Assembly: GCA_964396845.1 (NCBI GenBank)
Contig: CAYNGH010000001.1
Span: 29,778 to 93,777, forward strand
Reading direction: 5' to 3'
Length of the DNA stretch: 64,000 nt
DNA from: CAYNGH01 sp964396845
Lineage (GTDB): Bacteria > Vulcanimicrobiota > JAJTBE01 > CAYNGH01
Shown: positions 42,822 through 50,777 of the stretch, piece by piece
Numbering within the stretch: the first letter of the stretch is position 1
How the letters are laid out: every line of letters begins with the position of its first letter
Made by a program: the position numbers and the translations under genes
The notes under the pieces: generated by a model
What the model was told of the DNA's origin: nothing
Database searches by the model: none
Seen by the model: only the letters and a program-made list of their open reading frames with translations

Positions 42822-44213
42822 TTATCTGAAGTCGGTGGCGGATCGCCGGGACCCGGACATGGCTTCAATCTGGTGATTCAGGTATTGGCTCTGGGACTGA
42901 AGTTTTGCCATGGCAACCTCCAGGTCCCCAAATTTCCTGTAATACCTTGATTCAACCTGACGGTAGTATTCTTCCCGGCGGGCAATGTTCTCGTTAAGAT
43001 CTGTTATCTCCGACAGGTAATGATCCTCGGTGGTATATATTATGCCTTTTTCCGGGTCCAGAATCCCCCCAAGATAATCAGCCACCCTTACTCCCAGCCC
43101 TGTTTCCTTGTCGGTGAAAAATTTAATTACATCATCCATATTGTTTTCCAGGGCAGTGTTCAGGCTGGTTTCACTCTGAACCGACATTTTCCCCCCGGCC
43201 CCGAAGCCTATCCCCAGGCTTGTGAGGTTGTTGAACATGCTCTCCCCGATAACCGGGTTGTTGATGGAAGAGTATAGGCCCTCTTTTATGGTCATCAGGG
43301 CTGATTCAGAAAACAGGGTTCCTGACTGCCCCGAGTCAGGATCATAGGCAAACTGCTGATCGAAGTAATCCACCAAGGCATTATACTGACTGATAAAATC
43401 GTCGATAACTTCCCTGGCCCGGGCGGTTCTGTTGGAAAGAGATATGGTCACGGTATTGTCGGGGTCTGCAGAAACAAGACGGATGTTGATTCCATCAATG
43501 ACATCGTTGATATTGTTGCCGGAGCGAAAAACATCGATGGATCCTTCCCCGGAACCAAGCCTGATATGAGCGTCCTGGGCCTCCTGCATGGTTGAGTAGT
43601 TCAGCTCCTGGCCCCCGGACAGCTCCGCATCGATCTCAATCTCTCCCTTCACACCGCTGACACTGCTGGTGAGGACCAGTCGAAAATCCTTCTCCCCCGC
43701 CTGAACGATTTCTGCGTTGACTCCCATGTTTTCGTTGTTTATGGCTTTTCTAAGGTCTTCCAGAGTGTTGTTGTCTTCATTCAGATTCAGAGTGGTTGTC
43801 TTGCCTTCCAAGGTTATGGAAACAGTGCCGGTCCCCAGGGATTCCCCGGTGGAGGCCAAGGACCCGGTGGTGACCTGATGATTCTGGGCCAGGGCCATTA
43901 CTCTGAGGGTGTATGACGAGGTGTTTTTTCCCGCAGTGGCAGAAACAGTAAGAACATCGCTGTTGGATGATATGGCTTCTCTGGCGGTAAAGGTGGATTC
44001 TGATTTAAGGCGGTTGGCCCGCACCTGCAGGGCCAGGGTTCTGGTGTTAAGATCCCTCCATGCCGTCAGCTTGGTATTTATCTGATTCTTCCTGGATTCC
44101 AGCCGTTCCAGAGGCTTGCGTTCAATCTCCATATACTGCTGAACAATCTGTTCCGTGTCAATACCTGAAACAAGGCCTCCTACCCGGAAATGAGAATCAC
44201 CTATTATGGACAT
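42822..44213 (-). CDS. fliD: Flagellar filament cap protein FliD
   Basis: The N-terminal GLVSGIDTEQIVQQYMEIERKPLERLESRKNQINTKLTAWRDLNTRTLALQ and the C-terminal LAYQ-like SRYYRKFGDLEVAMAKLQSQSQYLNHQIEAM helices form the coiled ends that plug the filament. The middle has the D2-D3 domains with repeated VSATAGKNTSSYTLRVMALAQNHQV and GINIRLVSADPDNTVTI. GGAGGAGCGGAC precedes ATG 44213. It lies behind the fliC terminator and likely shares read-through. Promoter between fliC and fliD was not found. Confidence 0.96.
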   Translation of the reverse strand: MSIIGDSHFRVGGLVSGIDTEQIVQQYMEIERKPLERLESRKNQINTKLTAWRDLNTRTLALQVRANRLKSESTFTAREAISSNSDVLTVSATAGKNTSSYTLRVMALAQNHQVTTGSLASTGESLGTGTVSITLEGKTTTLNLNEDNNTLEDLRKAINNENMGVNAEIVQAGEKDFRLVLTSSVSGVKGEIEIDAELSGGQELNYSTMQEAQDAHIRLGSGEGSIDVFRSGNNINDVIDGINIRLVSADPDNTVTISLSNRTARAREVIDDFISQYNALVDYFDQQFAYDPDSGQSGTLFSESALMTIKEGLYSSINNPVIGESMFNNLTSLGIGFGAGGKMSVQSETSLNTALENNMDDVIKFFTDKETGLGVRVADYLGGILDPEKGIIYTTEDHYLSEITDLNENIARREEYYRQVESRYYRKFGDLEVAMAKLQSQSQYLNHQIEAMSGSRRSATDFR

Positions 44214-44244
44214 GTCCGCTCCTCCTTTCAACTGAGGGATCTAT

Positions 44245-44285
44245 AAAAACAGGCAAGGGAAGCCCCCCGGCGGAGGGCTTCCCTT
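44245..44285 (-). terminator. Terminator after fliC
   Basis: An 11-bp perfect stem (AAGGGAAGCCC with GGGCTTCCCTT) with a nine-base GC loop lies ten bp past the fliC stop; a T-run (TTTTT) follows after GCCTG on the minus strand. High GC and the abundance of fliC suggest strong but leaky termination ahead of fliD. Confidence 0.75.
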
Positions 44286-44294
44286 GGTTTATCC

Positions 44295-46121
44295 TTAGCC
44301 GAACAACCTCATGATGGACTGAGGCGCCTGGTTTGCCTGAGCCAGCATGGCCATACCCGTGGACTGGAGGATCTGGGCCTTGGAGAAGTCCAGCATCTCC
44401 TGGGCCATATCCGCATCCCGGATGACCGATTCTGAAGCTGCCATGTTCTGGGCAGCAACCCGGAGGTTCCTCACTGAGGACTCAAGAATGTCCTTCTGGA
44501 ATGAACCCATCGAGGACCGCATGGAGTTGACCTCGTCCATGGCGGCATCGATGATCCTCAGGGCATCCTGGGCTCCTTCGAAGCTGGTCACATCGATGGA
44601 CGCAACATCGATGGAACTCATGGAGGTTACTCCTGTGGCAGTGGCTCCCAGTTGGCCTGCTCTCATATCGCCCAGGGCCACCTTCACCGTCTGGTTGGAG
44701 AAAGCACCCACCTGGAACTGAAGGGCGTTCTGCTCCACGGAGATTTTGCCTTCGTCGGTGGCTCCGCCGTCTATGCGGACCTTGATGCCTTCTGCATCGG
44801 TGCCTGCCGCGCCGACCAGGTAAACCCCGCCGACACTGGTGGCGGTGTATCCGCCGATGTCACCGGTGACATTGGCGCCTTCCACGCCGTTGGTGCCTCC
44901 GCCGTCGGCGATGAACTGGTCCGCTCCCTTGACTCCCAGGGCAATTCCGGTGCCTGATGCACTGTTGCCGTCAATCACACTGGAGGAGATGGAGTATTTG
45001 ATGACGTCGGATGCGCCGTATTCCAGGTTCTCCACCACGAACTGTTCTGCAGTGTCATTGTAGCTGACCTTCACATTGAACTCCGCATCAGAAAGAGCGC
45101 TGTTGATCCGGGCCACAGCATCACCAATGGAGTCCCCCTGCTTCAGGGCAACATTGACATGAGATCCCTGGCCGTTCTTGATGATGATGGTTTCATTCTG
45201 ACCAAGGAGAGTGGTGCTGTCGGTTGATGATGCCATATCCCTTGTTAACGTGCCACCGGCAAAATCATCAGTACCGGTTATCAGCAGAGCGTCATCGTGA
45301 TCGGCTCCCAGAACATTGAGGCCATCGATTACAATATCTCCACCTACTGACAGATCAACAGTTGCAGTAACTTCAGTGAAGCCTGCTTCAGTAAAAGCAG
45401 TTTCGATGGCTAATTTCACCGCAGCATCATCATCACCTGCTTCAACATTCACCTCAATGGTCTGACCATATACTGCTGTGCCAGAAATAGTAAGAGTTGA
45501 GTCGGCTTGAATCAGCTCACTAGCATCACCGCTTATGCCGTATGTAGCACCGTCGATGGCAGTTCTGGCTTCGCTCCTGTGTTCGCCCTTCACCGATGCC
45601 GTCAGGTTGTTCACATCATAGGTGCCCCCTACAGTGTTGACAGAACCTTCGATGAAGGAGATGCTCTGCTGATCAGAGGTACCCGTTACACCGGAAGAAC
45701 CGTTGAGAAGACGGCGGGTGCCGAAAGCAGTGGTGTTGGCAATCCGGTTGAGGGTTTCAATCGAAGCATCTATCTGTTCTTGATCCGCCAGGATTGCTGC
45801 TTCGTCGGATGCACCGGTGTTGGATGCATGCAGGGCCAGATTCCTCATAGTACGAAGAACAGTGGTTACCTCGTCCAGGGCCGCTTCTGCGGTCTGCACA
45901 AGAGAAACACCGTCGTTGGCGTTGCGGATGGCCTGGTTGAGGCCTTCAACCTGACTGCGGAACTGTTCTGAAATAACCAGACCTGCAGGGTCGTCCGCAG
46001 CCCGGTTGATGCGGAGTCCCGATGAGAGCCGTTCCACGGACTTGGTGAAGTTGCCTTCGTTGAGCTTGAGATAACGGTGCGCATTCATCGCGCTGAGGTT
46101 TTTGTACACTACCATTGACAT
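44295..46121 (-). CDS. fliC: Flagellin, with long central variable region
   Basis: The N-terminal D0/D1 (KNLSAMNAHRYLKLNEGNFTKSVERLSSGLRINRAADDPAGLVIS) and C-terminal D1/D0 (SSMGSFQKDILESSVRNLRVAAQNMAASESVIRDADMAQE) domains are canonical. The 608 residues are larger than minimal flagellins because of a D2/D3 insert. Residues ~187-297 use codons and base composition unlike the flanks, suggesting an acquired or rearranged segment. AGGAGG sits eight bases before ATG 46121. Expression should be set by the sigma-28 promoter at 46250-46276, FlgM, and CsrA/FliW acting on the leader. Confidence 0.97.
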   Translation of the reverse strand: MSMVVYKNLSAMNAHRYLKLNEGNFTKSVERLSSGLRINRAADDPAGLVISEQFRSQVEGLNQAIRNANDGVSLVQTAEAALDEVTTVLRTMRNLALHASNTGASDEAAILADQEQIDASIETLNRIANTTAFGTRRLLNGSSGVTGTSDQQSISFIEGSVNTVGGTYDVNNLTASVKGEHRSEARTAIDGATYGISGDASELIQADSTLTISGTAVYGQTIEVNVEAGDDDAAVKLAIETAFTEAGFTEVTATVDLSVGGDIVIDGLNVLGADHDDALLITGTDDFAGGTLTRDMASSTDSTTLLGQNETIIIKNGQGSHVNVALKQGDSIGDAVARINSALSDAEFNVKVSYNDTAEQFVVENLEYGASDVIKYSISSSVIDGNSASGTGIALGVKGADQFIADGGGTNGVEGANVTGDIGGYTATSVGGVYLVGAAGTDAEGIKVRIDGGATDEGKISVEQNALQFQVGAFSNQTVKVALGDMRAGQLGATATGVTSMSSIDVASIDVTSFEGAQDALRIIDAAMDEVNSMRSSMGSFQKDILESSVRNLRVAAQNMAASESVIRDADMAQEMLDFSKAQILQSTGMAMLAQANQAPQSIMRLFG

Positions 46122-46129
46122 ATCAAATT

Positions 46130-46186
46130 CCTCCTTGAATTTGTATTAATTTTCTGCCGGGCTTACCGGCGCAGGAGGCGTCCTTG
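46130..46186 (-). promoter_or_regulatory. Two CsrA-type motifs in the fliC leader
   Basis: CAAGGACG at 46179-46186 and CAAGGAGG at 46130-46137, the latter being the Shine-Dalgarno, both contain the ARGGA core of CsrA sites. A GCCGG/CCGGC hairpin lies between them. In Bacillus hag two CsrA sites in the leader, one at the ribosome site, play the same role. Confidence 0.55.
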
Positions 46187-46249
46187 CCTGCCTGCCATGA
46201 CCCCGACTGATTAGGGCCGAATAAATTCTTATTCTCACCTCCAGTTAAA

Positions 46250-46276
46250 TCATCGACATGCTCCCCAGGAAATTTA
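46250..46276 (-). promoter_or_regulatory. Sigma-28 promoter of fliC
   Basis: Read on the minus strand, TAAA (46273-46276), exactly 15 bases, then GTCGATGA (46250-46257), six of eight to GCCGATAA. It would give a ~120-base leader. Confidence 0.75.
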
Positions 46277-46441
46277 AGTCCTGTTTAAAATATTTTTGCA
46301 AATTAGAAATACCGCCATTTCGACTAAAACCGGAGAATGTAAGTCTGGATTGGACGGAATGTGGCTGAAAGAGTAAAATGCAACGTTCACTTTAAAGATC
46401 CCATCCCAAAAGCCGTCATAATAAGCCGTCAACAATCCCCA

Positions 46442-47554
46442 TCAGATTATCTCCAGCTCTCCCTGGAGTGCGCCGGCATTTTTCAGGGCTTGAAGTATGG
46501 TGATAAGATCCGCGGGTTTCGCTCCAATCTGGTTCAAAACATCAATAACATCCCGCACTGTGGCGTTGCCTCCCATCATAACGATATTATCCCGGCGGAA
46601 AGTTTCCACCCCGCCCATGAGGTTTTGATTCTGGTCTTCTCCTGCAGTAGCGGGCCGGGGAGTTTCCACTTTCAGAGTCAGATTGCCATGGGATATGGCC
46701 ACGGGAAGAATTTTTACATTGCCCCCCATAACCACGGTCACAGTGCGTTCATTGACTACCACTCTGGCTCTGGCGTCCGGGAGGACTCCCATCTCTCCGA
46801 TGCGGGCTGCCAGGTTGGAGGGATCCAGCCCGGCTCCGTCGGCATCCACCACCACGAAGCGATCTCCCATGGGAGAGGCGATATCTCTGCGGAAAGCGGT
46901 GTTGATGGCCTTGGCGATGCGGGTTGCCGTTTCAAAGTCGGGATTGTTGAGAACCCAGGTCATATTTCCCCCCCGGACCAGGTCCGCATCCATATTCCGG
47001 GCGATTATCCCCCCGTTGGGAATCCGTCCCACCAGGGTCTTGTCCCGGCTTCCTTCGCCGGCTCCCACAGAAACTGGCCCCTGGGCCGACGCATAAACTT
47101 TTCCGTCAGGCCCCATCAGAGTTGCAAACACCAGGATACCTCCCTGAAGGCTGGTGGCATCCCCTGCGGAAGAAACGGTGACATCGATGGAATCCCCCGA
47201 GCGGAAAGATGCAGGAAGCTGGGCGGTCACCATGCACACTGCGGAATTCTTGGCCTGAAGACGGTTCAGTTCCTTGGGATCCAGTTTCATTCCCAGGTTG
47301 TCAAACATATTGTTTATCATAATATTGGAAAGGACCTTGGTCTTGTCGCCGGTTCCCCTCAGGCCCGTCACCAGGCCGTATCCAACTAACTGGTTGTTGT
47401 TGTTGCCCTGGATAGTAGCAAGATCCTTGACCCGGACCCTCACCATTCCGGTCTTATCAGATCCCCTTGCAGTCAGAGGTATCAGCAGAACCACCAACAG
47501 AAGGCACATTATCATTGTAAATCTTATAATTTTTCTTTCATCGGCTTTTATCAC
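46442..47554 (-). CDS. flgI: Flagellar P-ring protein FlgI
   Basis: A signal peptide (IMCLLLVVLLIPLTARGS) directs the protein to the periplasm. VRVKDLATIQGNNNNQLVGYGLVTGLRGTGD, GILVFATLMGPDGKVYASAQGPVSVGAGEGSRDKTLVGRIPNGGIIARNM and AGATVRDVIDVLNQIGAKPADLITILQALKNAGALQGELEII are FlgI signatures. GTG 47554 has GGGAGGTG upstream. It closes the flgF-flgG-flgA-flgH-flgI operon and ends 320 bp before fliC, with no visible terminator between. Confidence 0.97.
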   Translation of the reverse strand: MIKADERKIIRFTMIMCLLLVVLLIPLTARGSDKTGMVRVRVKDLATIQGNNNNQLVGYGLVTGLRGTGDKTKVLSNIMINNMFDNLGMKLDPKELNRLQAKNSAVCMVTAQLPASFRSGDSIDVTVSSAGDATSLQGGILVFATLMGPDGKVYASAQGPVSVGAGEGSRDKTLVGRIPNGGIIARNMDADLVRGGNMTWVLNNPDFETATRIAKAINTAFRRDIASPMGDRFVVVDADGAGLDPSNLAARIGEMGVLPDARARVVVNERTVTVVMGGNVKILPVAISHGNLTLKVETPRPATAGEDQNQNLMGGVETFRRDNIVMMGGNATVRDVIDVLNQIGAKPADLITILQALKNAGALQGELEII

Positions 47555-47573
47555 GATACACCTCCCATATCAG

Positions 47574-48167
47574 CTAAAACAACAGGTTCCAGACCCACCG
47601 GATTACTCCCCCACGGCGACGTTTGACGCTTCTTTCAATGGGAAGGCCGTTGATGCGGGCTTTCAGATCCCCCACCTGGGTTGACTGGATGGTATTGGAT
47701 GGAGTGATGTCCCGGCCCCGGACTACTCCGGTGACGGTGAGTTTCTGGGTTTCATGGTTGACCTCCAGGGTTTTTACCCCTTCGATAAGATAATGGTTGT
47801 TGGGAAGAACCTCCACAATGGACGCGCTCATGGTGGATTCCAGGGAGTGCCTCTGGGTGGTGGTGGTTTCCACATCGGTGGTTTCTCCGCCAGACATGCC
47901 GATGCCCAGGAATCTTTCCAGAAGGCCCGTCCCCGGATCCGCGCCGGTCTTGAAGGTGTTTTTCAGCTTGCCCCGGGCGGACTGGGTGGAAACGGTCTTT
48001 TCGTTGAACACAATGGTGATGACATCTCCCACCCGGGATGCGGTGCGGGATCCGTAGAGATCCACAAACCCTCCGCTGTCCGACAGAAGGGAATCCGCCA
48101 CCGCATAAAGATGACACGTGAGGAAAACCAGAAGAAGGGTTCCAACGGCAGTTCTGAATATATTCAT
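47574..48167 (-). CDS. flgH: Flagellar L-ring protein FlgH
   Basis: The 197-residue protein matches FlgH: GDVITIVFNEKTVSTQSA, a middle Gly/Thr stretch and the ending LPNNHYLIEGVKTLEVNHETQKLTVTGVVRGRDITPSNTIQSTQVGDLKARI. FlgH is normally an outer-membrane lipoprotein, and the signal peptide here ends FLTC, where T before the cysteine is not a standard lipobox residue. Either the site is tolerated or the ring lacks a lipid anchor. AGGAGGTATATCA precedes ATG 48167. A functional L ring implies an outer membrane. Confidence 0.93.
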   Translation of the reverse strand: MNIFRTAVGTLLLVFLTCHLYAVADSLLSDSGGFVDLYGSRTASRVGDVITIVFNEKTVSTQSARGKLKNTFKTGADPGTGLLERFLGIGMSGGETTDVETTTTQRHSLESTMSASIVEVLPNNHYLIEGVKTLEVNHETQKLTVTGVVRGRDITPSNTIQSTQVGDLKARINGLPIERSVKRRRGGVIRWVWNLLF

Positions 48168-48178
48168 TGATATACCTC

Positions 48179-49054
48179 CTATAATTCTATCCTGGCGGTG
48201 GCCTGATCCATGATGACTGCATTTACCATTCCGCCGTCATCAAAAGTGCGAATCCTTATCCTGTCACCGACCCGGCCCGACCCCACTGCGATGCCGTTAA
48301 CGCTTATGATCATGTTCTTGCGGTGAATAAGCACCTTGACGGGGTCACCCCGGCGGATCCGGATGCCGGCATCGGGGATAACTTCCCGGATGTGGGAAGC
48401 TGTCTGGGGGGGGCTTATTTCCACTCCATCAGAAGTGACCGGTGGCGGTGCTTTGGGAGCCGGTGCCGGAGAGGGAATCTCCGGGATAAAATCAAAGCTC
48501 TCCCAGGGACTGCCGTCGATTATAACTGTTACCCGAACCCTCGCAGGCCCATCCTCACCGGTGATATAATCAGAAGAATAATCGACTGTTCCCCCGGGGA
48601 TCTCAATCCTGCCGGGAAGATGGGAATCAGCAGGAGCTATGGCAGTGTAGCTCACCTTGTTCTCTCTCAGGCATTCCCGGGCCTGACGGATTAGATCCCC
48701 CCGAAGGAGAATCCCCCGGGAAGGATAAACCAGCACCCGCCGGGGGGAATCCAGATGGATGGTGTCCATGGTTATCCCTTCGGCGGTGATTTTCTGGATC
48801 AGCTTGTTTCTTGATATTCGCACATGCTGGCCCGGCGCAGGCACGGAACAGAGATACACCCCGGACAGGGCCTGTCGCTGTTGTTCTGTCCCGCCGGTTA
48901 TTTGTGCCACCTCGAAAAGATAAACCCTTGGCCCCTGGGCAAATACCTGTTCTCTTACCACCACCGAGGTTTCTTCCCCGGCCCCGGCAATACCCGACAC
49001 CAAAGAAAACAGAATAATAATTATAATGAAGAAACGCATCTTATTCATATTCAT
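48179..49054 (-). CDS. flgA: Flagellar P-ring assembly chaperone FlgA
   Basis: A signal peptide (RFFIIIIILFSLVSGIAGAG) leads to the periplasm. The C-terminal SAF-like region (IRRGDPVKVLIHRKNMIISVNGIAVGSGRVGDRIRIRTFDDGGMVNAVIMDQATARIEL) is a strong FlgA match. The N-terminal half with VYLFEVAQITG and VLVYPSRGILLRGDLIRQARECL fits as well. The middle carries a Pro-rich linker (EIPSPAPAPKAPPPVTS). ATG 49054 nearly touches the flgG stop; GGTAGG lies four bases ahead. Confidence 0.9.
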   Translation of the reverse strand: MNMNKMRFFIIIIILFSLVSGIAGAGEETSVVVREQVFAQGPRVYLFEVAQITGGTEQQRQALSGVYLCSVPAPGQHVRISRNKLIQKITAEGITMDTIHLDSPRRVLVYPSRGILLRGDLIRQARECLRENKVSYTAIAPADSHLPGRIEIPGGTVDYSSDYITGEDGPARVRVTVIIDGSPWESFDFIPEIPSPAPAPKAPPPVTSDGVEISPPQTASHIREVIPDAGIRIRRGDPVKVLIHRKNMIISVNGIAVGSGRVGDRIRIRTFDDGGMVNAVIMDQATARIEL

Positions 49055-49058
49055 CAAC

Positions 49059-49847
49059 CTACCGCTTTATGTCTGCCACTGTCTGGAGCATCTCGTCGGA
49101 TCCCCGGATAACCCGGGAGTTGATCTGATATGCCCTCTGGGCTCGGATCATCTCCACCATCTCCTTGACCACATCCACATTGGACATTTCCAGGAATCCC
49201 GATGAGATGGATCCCATCCCCTCCTGGCCGGGATCCCCCACCACGGGATCTCCCGATGCAGCGGTTTCCTTCAGGAGGTTTCTGCCGATGTTCATTAGTC
49301 CTGCGGGATTGGCAAACCGGGCAAGGTTGATTCTGCCCACTTCCTGGGGTTCATTGTCACCGGGGGCCAGGGCTGTGATGGTGCCGTCAACCCCCACCGA
49401 TACCGCAACGGAATCCACGGGAATATTGATGGCCGGCTCCACCATGTAGCCCTCGCTGGTTACCAGGTTTCCTTCGCCGTCAATCTTGAATCCGCCGTCC
49501 CGGGTATATGCGATGGATCCGTCGGGCATGGTCACCTGAAAAAAGCCGTCCCCTTCGATGGAGAGATCCAGGGGATTTTCCGTCTGCATCAGGACTCCCT
49601 GGGCATAATGCTTCTGGGATGAGATGGGACGGATGCCAAGGCCGATCTGAAGCCCCGTGGGGTATATGGTGTTGTCGGTGGAAGGGGTCCCGGGAACCTG
49701 AAGATTCTGATAGACCAGGTCCTGAAAATTCATCCGGGATCTTTTAAAACCTACAGTGTTGACATTGGAAAGGTTGTTGGCGATATTGTCGATGTTCATC
49801 TGCTGGGCGTTCATGCCCGATGAGGCGGTGTGAAGAGCTCTTATCAT
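49059..49847 (-). CDS. flgG: Flagellar distal rod protein FlgG
   Basis: The N-terminal MIRALHTASSGMNAQQMNIDNIANNLSNVNTVGFKRSRMNFQDLVYQNL and the ending SNVDVVKEMVEMIRAQRAYQINSRVIRGSDEMLQTVADIKR are diagnostic. The extension typical of FlgG (IGLGIRPISSQKHYAQG) is present and makes the distal rod. GGAGGAGAAAT precedes ATG 49847. Length 262 is normal. Confidence 0.97.
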   Translation of the reverse strand: MIRALHTASSGMNAQQMNIDNIANNLSNVNTVGFKRSRMNFQDLVYQNLQVPGTPSTDNTIYPTGLQIGLGIRPISSQKHYAQGVLMQTENPLDLSIEGDGFFQVTMPDGSIAYTRDGGFKIDGEGNLVTSEGYMVEPAINIPVDSVAVSVGVDGTITALAPGDNEPQEVGRINLARFANPAGLMNIGRNLLKETAASGDPVVGDPGQEGMGSISSGFLEMSNVDVVKEMVEMIRAQRAYQINSRVIRGSDEMLQTVADIKR

Positions 49848-49904
49848 ATTTCTCCTCCTGTTGGCAAATATTACTTTTACCGGATCTGATTTTTGTTTTT
49901 GTTT

Positions 49905-50576
49905 TTAGTTTCCGGTGTTGGCAATTTCCGTGGCGCAACGCTCTGCAAGGTTCTGTTCCATTTTAAGAACCCTCTGGGCCAGCTCGAAATTGCGGATGAA
50001 GTTGATGGAATCAGTCATCTCCCGGAGGGTGTCCACATTGGAGTTTTCCAGATAGCCTCCCAGGATCTTGTAGCTTTCAGGAGGGGCAAAGTCGGGCTGA
50101 AAATTGAAAAGACTCCCTCCCTGGGGTGTCACTTCCTGACGGTTTTGAGGCCGAACCAGTGCCAGTCTTGCTACGGGGATTCCTGCAGAAAAAATAGTAC
50201 CGTTTTCTGAAACCGCAGGATCTCCCCCGGGGAAGATCTCGTTTCCGTTATTGTCCATAACCGGCAGTCCCGCGCCGTTGACCAGCCGTCCCCGGGGATC
50301 CACGGTAAAACTGCCGTCCCTGGTGTAACGGCCTCCCTGGGGAGTCATCACCACGAAGTATCCTTCCCCGTCAATGGCCATGTCAGTATTGTTACCGGTT
50401 TCCATCATGGCTCCCTGGGACAGGTCAGCTCTGGTTTCCTGGTGGAGTCCCCTTTCCAGCACCAGTTGCTTCTTGAATCCATGGGTATTGGTGTTGGCGA
50501 TATTATTGGCTCCCGCATCATAGTGCATCAGACAGCGATTCATATAAGCCGTAAGATTGTTGACTGTGTATTCCAT
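49905..50576 (-). CDS. flgF: Flagellar basal-body rod protein FlgF
   Basis: The flagellar rod/hook family start (NNLTAYMNRCLMHYDAGANNIANTNTHGFKKQLVLERGL) and end (ENSNVDTLREMTDSINFIRNFELAQRVLKMEQNLAERCATEIANTGN) are clear. It has no FlgG-type extension, is 223 residues and lies before flgG, so FlgF is preferred. GGGAGGGAG precedes ATG 50576. The operon promoter lies only 24 bp upstream, a perfect sigma-28 -10 element. Confidence 0.9.
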   Translation of the reverse strand: MEYTVNNLTAYMNRCLMHYDAGANNIANTNTHGFKKQLVLERGLHQETRADLSQGAMMETGNNTDMAIDGEGYFVVMTPQGGRYTRDGSFTVDPRGRLVNGAGLPVMDNNGNEIFPGGDPAVSENGTIFSAGIPVARLALVRPQNRQEVTPQGGSLFNFQPDFAPPESYKILGGYLENSNVDTLREMTDSINFIRNFELAQRVLKMEQNLAERCATEIANTGN

Positions 50577-50599
50577 GTCTTTTCTCCCTCCCGGGAAGT

Positions 50600-50625
50600 T
50601 TATCGGCCTTTGGGGTAAATTTTTA
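50600..50625 (-). promoter_or_regulatory. Sigma-28 promoter of flgF-flgG-flgA-flgH-flgI
   Basis: On the minus strand a perfect GCCGATAA (50600-50607) is preceded by 14 bases and TAAA (50622-50625). The -10 is eight of eight. This puts rod and ring genes under FliA, unusual for middle-class genes. Confidence 0.8.
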
Positions 50626-50716
50626 ATGTTAAATCTACTGGATGAGATTCCGAATATACCCTGGGGAGATTAATCCGGGAAAACAAAAAAACATGGAAAA
50701 ATATATCCTTCAGGGT

Positions 50717-50743
50717 TAAAAAAAATACTCTATTGGTCGATAA
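50717..50743 (+). promoter_or_regulatory. Sigma-28 promoter of the HDOD-flgM-flgN-flgK-flgL-fliW operon
   Basis: TAAA (50717-50720), exactly 15 bases, then GTCGATAA (50736-50743), seven of eight. It is back to back with the flgF promoter. Its -10 covers an upstream TTG in frame with the HDOD gene, so that codon cannot be the start. Confidence 0.8.
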
Positions 50744-50777
50744 AAGACATGGCAAAATATTTTTCAGGGACAGGCAG

